DNA from: DATMQA01 sp035566895
GTDB taxonomy: Bacteria > Verrucomicrobiota > Verrucomicrobiia > Limisphaerales > UBA8199
DNA length: 19,481 bases
Reading direction: 5' to 3'
Assembly: GCA_035566895.1 (NCBI GenBank)
Contig: DATMQA010000157.1
Span: 1-19,481, forward strand
The translations under genes were made by a program, and so were the position numbers. Under the pieces are notes generated by a model. The model saw only the letters and a list, made by a program, of their open reading frames with translations, was not told the DNA's origin and did no database searches. Shown here in pieces: positions 8,241-14,406 of the stretch. Numbering within the stretch: position 1 is the first letter of the stretch; every line of letters begins with the position of its first letter.

Positions 8241-8260
8241 GGATGCCGAATATGGCATCC
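8241..8260. promoter_or_regulatory. Perfect 7-bp dyad between divergent sulfatase and HEAT genes, possible operator
   Basis: GGATGCC (8241-8247) and GGCATCC (8254-8260) flank an A/T-rich GAATAT centre. Flanking GC/GC bases extend the stem with a single bulge. It lies in the 240-base gap between divergently transcribed genes, about 145 bases upstream of the sulfatase start and 76 bases upstream of the HEAT-repeat start. It could be an operator, a 5'-UTR hairpin or an interspersed repeat. Confidence 0.35.
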
Positions 8261-8335
8261 CGCAGAGAACATGTGGTTAGGGCAGGGCGCGTGTATCGAG
8301 GGAAGACACCGCTGTCCTGTTTTGTTTGAGAACAT

Positions 8336-9247
8336 ATGATTTGGTTAGATAGTCGTCGTCTGCGTTCCAGCAGTCCGAAAACGCGCTGCAAGGCGATTGA
8401 GAGCCTGACTGCTGAGGGCAATTTGCGTGGTCTGAGATTGCTGATTGACAGCCTGGGCGACCAGGACCCTCAGGTGCGGTGCGCGGCGGCCAAAGCCCTG
8501 AGCACCATCAACGAGGAACTTTCGGTTGCGGCGCGGGCGGCCGCGCTCGCGAATGTGAGCGGCGAGCTGCGGACCGCGGCCGCCACAGCGTTGAAGGAAG
8601 TGCAGGACGGGCGACGAATTCAGCCCTTGCTGAAAGAAGCCCGGGACGCCGAACCGGCGGTCCGGCTCACAGCGATTGCGGCGCTGGGCCAGGAACGAAG
8701 CCAGTTTGTGACGGCGACGCTCCTCAACAGCCTGGGTGATTCGGATGCGCGCGTGCGCCTGGCGGCGGCCCAAGTGCTCGAACAAAAGGCCGAGCCGGCG
8801 CACTTGACCCACTTCTTGGCCCTGCTGGCGGATGAGAATTTTGAGGTCCGAATTACATCGATCCGGGCCCTGCGCCGCATCGGCGACCCCGCCGTAGCAC
8901 AAGCGCTGGTCGCGCGGCTGGCAGACTCAGACAGCGACGTGCGGGCGGCTGCCGCCGAAGCCCTGGGCGCGATTCGTAATCCCGCCGCGCTCGAACCGCT
9001 GGTGCTGGCGCTGACGGACGAAGAGCCCGCAGTCCGTCATGTCGCGGCTGCGGCACTGGAGCAGATTGACCCGCGCTGGGTTCGGGCGGAAGCGGCGCAA
9101 CGAGTCGTTCCACGGCTGGAAGCCTTGCGCAAAGACCCGCGTCCTTGGATCGTCGCGGCGGCGGAGAAAGTGCTGCTCAAACTCGCGACCGCGAAAGACC
9201 AGAATACCGAAGTTTGGAAACGGGAGTCGGGGATCAGAGAGATGTAG
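8336..9247 (+). CDS. HEAT-repeat (PBS-lyase-like) protein
   Basis: A 303-residue soluble protein with no signal peptide or membrane segment. From residue 20 to about 290 it consists of seven to eight HEAT-like repeats of roughly 31 residues, each with the signature D-x-x-x-x-V-R-x-x-A-A-x-A-L (for example DQDPQVRCAAAKALS, DSDARVRLAAAQVLEQ, DSDSDVRAAAAEALGAI, DEEPAVRHVAAAALEQI). Such alpha-solenoids act as protein-protein interaction scaffolds; no catalytic lyase residues are identifiable, so the name refers to fold only. The ATG at 8336 has only a weak GAG-type Shine-Dalgarno. It is divergent from the sulfatase gene. The highly repetitive Ala/Arg-rich sequence leaves long open antisense frames, which are not genes. 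Confidence 0.85.
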   Translation: MIWLDSRRLRSSSPKTRCKAIESLTAEGNLRGLRLLIDSLGDQDPQVRCAAAKALSTINEELSVAARAAALANVSGELRTAAATALKEVQDGRRIQPLLKEARDAEPAVRLTAIAALGQERSQFVTATLLNSLGDSDARVRLAAAQVLEQKAEPAHLTHFLALLADENFEVRITSIRALRRIGDPAVAQALVARLADSDSDVRAAAAEALGAIRNPAALEPLVLALTDEEPAVRHVAAAALEQIDPRWVRAEAAQRVVPRLEALRKDPRPWIVAAAEKVLLKLATAKDQNTEVWKRESGIREM

Positions 9248-9411
9248 CTGCCCACCACAGCGCATCTCATACTCTCTAGCCTGAGAATTGGATCATTTCA
9301 TGCTGTAGTATATGTGCGCGTAAGCGCGTCGGCTGCGGCAGCCAGCCAAAGCCGGTAAGGCGCCGGCCTTGAGAAAGAGAACCCATGTTCTCAACCTGTG
9401 AATTGTGCCTG

Positions 9412-9442
9412 CCCCTCCGCCAGGGGTTTTGCTCCTTTTTTG
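9412..9442 (+). terminator. Rho-independent-like terminator downstream of the HEAT gene
   Basis: CCCCT (9412-9416) pairs with AGGGG (9422-9426) across the loop CCGCC, followed at once by TTTT and, after a few bases, a further TTTTTT. The stem is short (5-6 bp) but GC-rich with a good T tract. It is 165 bases downstream of the HEAT-repeat stop codon. Confidence 0.5.
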
Positions 9443-9610
9443 TCGTCCGCCTGCGAACCCGCCGGCTTTCTTTCACGCACCTCGCCGCCCGTTCCGTCAC
9501 TATCCGTCGCTATTCGGAGTTCAAAATGAAACCCTCCCCCTGTCCTTTCCCGTATTTCGCCGTACCCAACTCAAAAACATCAAAGGCCCAGGTCAAATCC
9601 AGGTTCCGTT

Positions 9611-9690
9611 CCGTCAAGGTTCCGTCAAGGTTCCAATCAAGGTTCCAATCAAGGTTGGATCAGGCCGTAATCAAGGACAATCAAGGTTAA
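9611..9690. repeat. 11/12-bp tandem repeat, core TCAAGGTT
   Basis: Two identical 11-bp units (CCGTCAAGGTT at 9611-9621 and 9622-9632) are followed by two identical 12-bp units (CCAATCAAGGTT at 9633-9644 and 9645-9656), then degenerate copies to about 9690 keeping AATCAAGG. The change from 11-bp to 12-bp units indicates stepwise expansion of a minisatellite. Confidence 0.8.
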
Positions 9691-9812
9691 TGAAGGTAGA
9701 TATTTTTTTGGAATCATAAGCGACTCGCTCATGTTTGGATTGCCGCTGGCTTCGCCCGTACTACCTGCAGTTGATACCGGTGGCGAGGGGGCTTCCTGTC
9801 AGAGGGAATGTC

Positions 9813-9926
9813 CGCGCCTCGGACCTGCTGTAGAGGCGCGCCTTCTCTTAGAAGGATTATTGATGCTTGACCTGAGTCGGGCTGTAAAGTTAGGATTCCT
9901 GTCGATTCGAGTCTTTCAGTAAAGAC
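9813..9926 (+). other. Three consecutive hairpins upstream of the DUF1549 gene
   Basis: Stem 1 is CGCGCCTC (9813-9820) with GAGGCGCG (9833-9840), loop of 12. Stem 2 is CCTTCT (9841-9846) with AGAAGG (9850-9855), loop CTT, directly adjacent. Stem 3 is GTCTTT (9911-9916) with AAAGAC (9921-9926), loop CAGT, directly before the Shine-Dalgarno. I do not recognise a known riboswitch or RNA family. Confidence 0.4.
9867..9896 (+). promoter_or_regulatory. Possible sigma70-like promoter of the DUF1549/DUF1501/PPC operon
   Basis: TTGACC (9867-9872) and TAGGAT (9891-9896) are separated by 18 bases and resemble -35 and -10 boxes (5/6 and 4/6 matches to consensus). The predicted start would leave a leader of about 35 bases with a GTCTTT/AAAGAC hairpin (9911-9926) just before a GAGGA Shine-Dalgarno (9929-9933) and the GTG start at 9938. 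Confidence 0.3.
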
Positions 9927-9937
9927 GCGAGGACATC

Positions 9938-11011
9938 GTGAGACCGTCTTTAGGTTTAGTAGTTATTTTTGGTGCGGCTGTGTGCGGGGCCGCGATGCCG
10001 GAGGCGGGCACCAATGCGTTCGAGAATCCGGCGGCCCCAGTCCCCGAAAGCCCGCTCGATAAACTCGTTTTCGCACAGTTGTCGCGGTTGAATGTCCAAC
10101 CCGTCCTTTGCTCCGATGCGGTCTTTGTCCGGCGCGCCTACGTCGATGTCATCGGCACGCTGCCCACAGCCAGGGAAGCCAGGGATTTCATCCAGGACCC
10201 GGATCTGGCGAAAAAACGCCGGCTCCTGATTGACCGGCTCCTGGAACGGGATGAGTTCGCTGATTACTGGGCGATGAAATGGGGCGATGTCCTGCGGATT
10301 AAGGCTGAATTCCCGATCAACCTTTGGCCCAATGCGGCGCAGGCTTATCATCACTGGGTCCGGGCCTCCATCGCCGAGAACAAGCCGTATGACAAATTCG
10401 CCCGGGAGTTGCTTACCTCGAGTGGCAGCAATTTCCGCGTTGGCCCCGTCAACTTTTATCGCGCGGTCCAGAATCGCACACCGGAAGGTATCGCCCGCGC
10501 GGTCGCCTTGACTTTCATGGGAGCGCGGGCCGAGTCGTGGCCGACGAATCGTTTGGCCGCCATGACTGCCTTTTTCTCGAAGCTTGGTTACAAGCCCACC
10601 AGCGAATGGAAGGAGGAGCATGTGTTTTGGGATCCGTTGGGTTCCAGCACCGTCGCCGGTAACAGCGCGCCGGGCCGAGCCGCCGTCGCCGCGATTGGCC
10701 AGCCTTCCAACAGCGTGTCGCAATTGTCCCTCCCGACGCGGACGAACTTGGTGCCGTCGGAGGCAGTCTTTCCGGATGGCGCCAGGGTTAAGCTGCCGCC
10801 GGACCGTGATCCTCGGGAGCTCTTCGCCGATTGGCTCATTACGCCTGAGAACCCGTGGTTTACTCGCAGCATCGTGAACCGCGCGTGGGCCTGGCTGCTG
10901 GGGCGCGGCATCATTCAAGAGCCGGATGACATTCGCGATGACAACCCCCGAGCAACTCCGCGTTGCTGGCCTGGCTCGAGAAGGAAATGGTGGCGGGCCA
11001 CTACGACTTGA
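9938..11011 (+). CDS. DUF1549-domain part of a frameshifted DUF1549/DUF1553 exported protein
   Basis: This is the N-terminal portion of a protein broken by a one-base deletion. After a signal peptide (LGLVVIFGAAVCGA) comes the DUF1549 domain with its hallmark segments: PLDKLVFAQL, VFVRRAYVDVIGTLPT, RRLLIDRLLERDEFADYWAMKWGDVL, and YDKFARELLTSSGSN. The DUF1553 domain begins around DPRELFADWLITPENPWFTRSIVNRAWAWLLGRGI. Then DDIRDDNP leads into the lesion. After the C run at 10945-10949 this frame reads unrelated sequence to the stop at 11011. Many family members carry a haem-like CxxCH after LTFMG; here that position reads GARAESWPTNRL, so this belongs to the branch without it. Function is unknown; these are exported proteins typical of the PVC group. 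The start is GTG with GAGGA four bases upstream. Confidence 0.82.
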   Translation: MRPSLGLVVIFGAAVCGAAMPEAGTNAFENPAAPVPESPLDKLVFAQLSRLNVQPVLCSDAVFVRRAYVDVIGTLPTAREARDFIQDPDLAKKRRLLIDRLLERDEFADYWAMKWGDVLRIKAEFPINLWPNAAQAYHHWVRASIAENKPYDKFARELLTSSGSNFRVGPVNFYRAVQNRTPEGIARAVALTFMGARAESWPTNRLAAMTAFFSKLGYKPTSEWKEEHVFWDPLGSSTVAGNSAPGRAAVAAIGQPSNSVSQLSLPTRTNLVPSEAVFPDGARVKLPPDRDPRELFADWLITPENPWFTRSIVNRAWAWLLGRGIIQEPDDIRDDNPRATPRCWPGSRRKWWRATTT

Positions 11012-11865
11012 AGCGCCTCTACCGTTTGATTCTCAACTCGCAGACCTATCAGCTTTCGTCGATGCCCCGGTGCAACACCCCCGGGGCCGACGCCAATTTC
11101 GCCGGCTATCCGTTGCGCCGGCTCGAAGCGGAGGTGTTGAGCGACGCCATCAACAAGGTCACCGGGAGTTCGGACTTGTATACCAGCCCCATCCCGGAGC
11201 CGTTCACTTATATCCCCAAGGGCATGCCGGCGGTCGCCATCGCCGATGGCAGCATTACCAGCCCGTTCCTCGCTCTATTCGGACGCTCCGCGCGTGCCAC
11301 CGGCATGGAAAATGAACGCAACCACAAACCGACGCCCGCCCAGTGGCTGTACCTGCTCAACTCGACCGAGGTCCAGCGCAAGCTGGAGCAAGGCACCAAT
11401 CTCCAGGCGCTCATCGGGTTCGGCTCCCGCAAGCCGGCAGAAATCGTCGAAGAGCTTTACCTGACGATTCTATCGCGTTTCCCGACACCGGACGAAGCCA
11501 GGGCCATCGAAGCGTATCGGGGACCGCTTCCCGCCAAACCGGCGCCCGCAGTCAAGCCTGGCCAAGCGACTAACTCGATACCGACCAACTCGGCCGCGGT
11601 GGCATCAACCCGCTCGACCAACCAGGTTGCGACTAACTTAGTAGTGGCGAAACCGATCGCGATCAACTCAGGCGCCGTGACGTCGGTCCAGCCAACCAAC
11701 TTGATAGGAACCAACTCGGTAGCGGCGAAGAAGGGTCGCCCGCTCGGCAGCTTGGGCCCGGCATCCAAAGCGCCCGACAAGGCCGTCATGCCGAAAAGGC
11801 GGGACGACTGGCTCGATATCGCCTGGTCGCTAATCAACAGCGAAGAGTTTTTGTATCGACACTGA
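10963..11865 (+). CDS. DUF1553-domain part of the same protein, in the shifted frame
   Basis: This continues the preceding gene one frame earlier. Restoring one C in the run at 10945-10949 gives DDNPPSNSALLAWLEKEM, the expected family junction, so the true continuation starts near 10950 and the TTG at 10963 is not a genuine start. Family segments include YDLKRLYRLILNSQTYQLSS, FAGYPLRRLEAEVLSDAIN, ITSPFLALFGRSAR, HKPTPAQWLYLLNS, and the terminal WLDIAWSLINSEEFLYRH. Between residues equivalent to DNA 11540-11790 is an inserted Thr/Asn/Ala-rich linker with repeated TNS and TN motifs, absent from typical members. The reconstructed protein would be about 641 residues. The DUF1501 gene starts 29 bases downstream, indicating one operon. 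Confidence 0.8.
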   Translation: MLAWLEKEMVAGHYDLKRLYRLILNSQTYQLSSMPRCNTPGADANFAGYPLRRLEAEVLSDAINKVTGSSDLYTSPIPEPFTYIPKGMPAVAIADGSITSPFLALFGRSARATGMENERNHKPTPAQWLYLLNSTEVQRKLEQGTNLQALIGFGSRKPAEIVEELYLTILSRFPTPDEARAIEAYRGPLPAKPAPAVKPGQATNSIPTNSAAVASTRSTNQVATNLVVAKPIAINSGAVTSVQPTNLIGTNSVAAKKGRPLGSLGPASKAPDKAVMPKRRDDWLDIAWSLINSEEFLYRH

Positions 11866-11894
11866 ACGCCCTGAATTAACCGAAAGACTGAATT

Positions 11895-12553
11895 ATGAGC
11901 ACGAACTATCATTCTAATAGCGAATCGCATCGCTCGGAATTGATGGGCATGCAGTTGAGCTTGCCGATGACCCGGCGCGAAGCCCTGCGCGTCAGTTTGT
12001 TCAGCACCGCCGGACTATTGCTGGGAGCGCAAAGTGCGGAGTGCAAAATGCAGAGCGCGGACGCTGGCGTGCCGAGTGCCAAATCCGGGGATCCGGCGAG
12101 TAAGCTCGTGCCGGTCAAAGCCAAAGCCAAATCCGTCATCCAGATCTTTCTTTGGGGCGGGATGTCGCACATCGACACGTGGGATCCTAAACCGGAGGCG
12201 GGCCGCGAATACATGGGCGATCTGTTTGGTGCTGCGGCGAGTTTGGCCGCACGCCCAAGGTGGATTGGCAGCCACCTTGGAATGGCGGCCGCAATCATCA
12301 CGGCAACGTTTTCACCGCGCTCGTCGCGGGTGGCGGATTCAAAGGCGGCCACGTCGTCGGAGCGTCCGATGCGAAGGCCGAAGAGGTCAAGGAGCGGCCG
12401 GTGTATCCAGTGGACCTGCTTGGCAGCATCTACGCGTTGGGCGGCATCGACGCCGGCGGAAAGCTGCCGCATCCGATGGGCGCCGAAGCGCACGTGTTGC
12501 CGGCCGCCGCCGAAGGCGCAAAATCCGCCGGTCTGTTGAAAGAGCTCATGTGA
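11895..12553 (+). pseudogene. DUF1501 protein remnant: middle deleted and C-terminus out of frame
   Basis: DUF1501 proteins have a sulfatase/alkaline-phosphatase-like fold, are usually 450-490 residues long, and carry a twin-arginine-type N-terminus. Here the first part (11895 to about 12235) has TRREALRVSLFSTAGLLLG, then KSVIQIFLWGGMSHIDTWDPKPEAGREYMGDL. It then jumps directly to the family's C-terminus in another frame (about 12239-12553): EFGRTPKVDWQPPWNGGRNHHGNVFTALVAGGGFKGG, then DAKAEEVKERPVYPVDLLGSIYALGG, ending KLPHPMGAEAHVL and LLKELM. About 250 residues (roughly 0.75-0.8 kb), including most of the core fold, are missing. The junction falls near 12215-12238. The gene cannot make a functional DUF1501 protein unless the assembly is wrong. 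The start could also be one of the later ATGs (11943 or 11949). Confidence 0.85.
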
Positions 12554-12565
12554 TGCAATGGGAGT

Positions 12566-12871
12566 TTAACGCAAAGGCGCAGCGCATCGGAGCTGCGAGC
12601 GAGGAGAGAGGGCGATCACGGCGGCATCGGAGCGCGGCCTTTAGGCTGCAGAATGGGCAAACGCAATCCATAATTCGTCGGTTCTGCAGCCTAAAGGCCG
12701 CGCTCCGATGCCGCCGGAGATTGCTACGCGGCTTGCGAACAATTTGCAGTGCAAAAAGGGAGAGCCGCAAAGAGAACTCGACTCCTGCGCCAGGCTCTTT
12801 CATGAACGCTCCAAGCTCCAGCAGGGCCTATCAATCCTTCGCGCCTTCGCACCTTTGCACCTTTGCGTTAA
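12566..12871. repeat. Outer 15-bp imperfect inverted repeat around the REPIN-like element
   Basis: TTAACGCAAAGGCGC (12566-12580) matches the reverse complement of GCACCTTTGCGTTAA (12857-12871) at 14 of 15 positions. The right copy is part of a short direct repeat (CACCTTTG twice, 12850-12866) and lies inside the signal-peptide codons of the PPC-domain gene. It may mark the ends of a roughly 306-bp insertion, or simply be two scattered copies of a simple-sequence family. Confidence 0.45.
12619..12716. repeat. REPIN-like element: perfect 35-bp inverted repeat with 28-bp spacer
   Basis: Bases 12619-12653 are the exact reverse complement of 12682-12716, with a 28-base spacer. Each arm contains a small hairpin of its own (GCGGCC-TTTA-GGCTGC, one G-T mismatch), so the whole is two inverted REP-like units, the arrangement called a REPIN or BIME. 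It lies in the 248-base gap between the DUF1501 remnant and the PPC-domain gene. No RAYT (REP-associated transposase) is present in the window. Its transcript would form a very stable stem and may affect expression of the downstream gene. Confidence 0.8.
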
Positions 12872-14406
12872 GCCTCTGCCTGGCGCTCGCGTCCAGCGCC
12901 TTGGCCCAGCCTCGCCCCTACATCGGGTTCGCCTATCCGGCTGGCGGACAGCAGGGCACGACTTTCCAGATACGCTTGGGCGGGCAAGGGCTGGACGATG
13001 TTAACGGGGTGCTCGTCACCGGTTCCGGTCTCACTGTTAGGGTAGCGGAGAACTATCGGCGGCTGAACAACCAGGAGCTGCAGTTGCTCAACGAGCAAGC
13101 GCGGGTCTTGCGGCGCGAGACTTTGTCCGATTCGGCGAGGGCGTCGCTGATGGAGTCCGAGAACCCAACGATGATGTCGAACGGTTCGACGAATAAATCG
13201 GCGGCGGCCAATGCGGAGATGGCGGCGGTTTCGAAAAAGGAAGCGGCGCGGGCTTTGCTCGATAAGATCGAAAAGAGAACCGGCGAATACGTTTCCACGC
13301 CGGCATCCGTTGCCCTCGCTTCGCTGGTCATGGTCGAGGTCGCCATCACGCCTGACGCCGAGCCCGGTGAACGCGAAATCCGGCTGGTGACTCTCCGCGG
13401 CGTATCGAACCCCCTCTCGTTCCACGTCGGCCAGGTGGCGGAATTCACGCGGAAACCCATGCAAACCGCCATCCAGCAGGTGCTGGGCAAGGAGTCTCAA
13501 GCCCTGCGCAAGCGAGTGCCAGGGGATGACGAGGATCGTATCACCGTCCCTTGCACCGCCAACGGCCAAATCGCTTCCGGCGAAGTCAATCGTTACCGCT
13601 TCGAAGCTCGCCGTGGCCAGCGCCTGGCCATCACCACTCTCGCGCGGCAACTGGTTCCGTTCATTGCGGACGCCGTTCCGGGTTGGTTCCAGCCCGTGCT
13701 CGCTCTCTACGATGCCAACGGCAAGGAAGTGGCTTATGACGACGATTACCGGTTCAAGCCGGACCCGACCATTTTGTATGAAGTGCCGGAGGACGGTGAA
13801 TACGTTTTCGCGATTCATGACAGCCTTTACCGCGGCCGCGAGGATTTTGTCTACCGCATCACCATCGGCGAGCTTCCCTTCATCACCAGCATCTTCCCAT
13901 TGGGTGGCCGGGTCGGCGGTGCTCCGGCGGAGCCTCAAACGAAAGGATGGAACCTCGAAGGTGCCGAGCTCAGGCCGTTGCCGGCCGATGCCGGGCCGGG
14001 AATCCATTCGCTTGCCGCCAACCGCAAAGGGCTCGTTTCCAATCGCGTGCCCTTCGCCCTGGACACCCTCCCGGAAGCCTTCGAGCAGGAGCCAAACAAC
14101 ACCTTGGCGAGCGCGCAGAAGGTGACGTTGCCCATTATTATTAACGGGCGCATCAACCAGCCGGACGACTGGGACGTATTCCAAATTCACCGGCAAATCC
14201 AACGACACCGTCGTCGCCGAAGTCCAGGCGCGTCGGCTCGATTCGCCGCTGGACTCGGTGCTCAAGCTCACCGATGCGGCTGGGAACTTGCTCGCCTTCA
14301 ACGACGACCACGAAGATCTCGCCGCGGGGCTCAACACGCATGCCGCGGATTCGTATTTGATGGCGACGCTGCCCGCCGACGGCTCGTATTATGTTCACAT
14401 CGGTGA
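12802..14406 (+). CDS. PPC-domain exported protein, N-terminal part (frameshifted)
   Basis: The first 460 residues are genuine; downstream of an extra A at 14183-14185 the frame is wrong to its stop at 14406. A signal peptide (LCTFALSLCLALASSALAQ) is followed by PRPYIGFAYPAGGQQGTTFQIRLGGQGL, an IPT/Ig-like opening typical of these proteins. A helical segment (about 85-175) follows, then a bacterial pre-peptidase C-terminal (PPC) domain (about 250-370: GEVNRYRFEARRGQRLAI, then PVLALYDANGKEVAYDDDYRF and EDGEYVFAIHDSLYRGREDFVYRI). A second PPC domain begins at EQEPNNTLASAQKV and INGRINQPDDWDVF, where the frame breaks. PPC domains are beta-sandwiches of exported proteins. The ATG at 12802 has only a weak Shine-Dalgarno; the frame is open far upstream but matches nothing there. 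Confidence 0.8.
   Translation: MNAPSSSRAYQSFAPSHLCTFALSLCLALASSALAQPRPYIGFAYPAGGQQGTTFQIRLGGQGLDDVNGVLVTGSGLTVRVAENYRRLNNQELQLLNEQARVLRRETLSDSARASLMESENPTMMSNGSTNKSAAANAEMAAVSKKEAARALLDKIEKRTGEYVSTPASVALASLVMVEVAITPDAEPGEREIRLVTLRGVSNPLSFHVGQVAEFTRKPMQTAIQQVLGKESQALRKRVPGDDEDRITVPCTANGQIASGEVNRYRFEARRGQRLAITTLARQLVPFIADAVPGWFQPVLALYDANGKEVAYDDDYRFKPDPTILYEVPEDGEYVFAIHDSLYRGREDFVYRITIGELPFITSIFPLGGRVGGAPAEPQTKGWNLEGAELRPLPADAGPGIHSLAANRKGLVSNRVPFALDTLPEAFEQEPNNTLASAQKVTLPIIINGRINQPDDWDVFQIHRQIQRHRRRRSPGASARFAAGLGAQAHRCGWELARLQRRPRRSRRGAQHACRGFVFDGDAARRRLVLCSHR

Larger units (their letters stand above)
9248..9937. other. 690-base stretch without a convincing gene
   Basis: No open frame here resembles a protein: those at 9385-9690, 9405-9719 and 9731-9922 translate the tandem repeat or low-complexity sequence. 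It contains small hairpins (GGCTG/CAGCC around 9330-9345; GAGAAC 9377-9382 with GTTCTC 9387-9392), a terminator-like hairpin at 9412-9430, a tandem repeat at 9611-9690, and a structured leader (9813-9926) before the next operon. Confidence 0.6.

Noticed and set aside
8096..8335. Longer start for the sulfatase gene (80 extra residues)
   Set aside because: The extra residues look like translated intergenic sequence, and the signal peptide begins at the ATG at 8095.
9385..9719. Two overlapping open frames of about 100 residues
   Set aside because: Their C-terminal halves are translations of the TCAAGGTT tandem repeat, and there is no Shine-Dalgarno or recognisable domain.
12034..12801. Frame-1 extension upstream of the PPC-domain gene
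   Set aside because: It overlaps the DUF1501 remnant in a different frame and translates the inverted repeat; nothing resembles a protein before 12802.
12868..14337. Long minus-strand open frame (489 residues) opposite the PPC-domain gene
   Set aside because: Antisense shadow; the plus strand has recognisable PPC motifs and a signal peptide.
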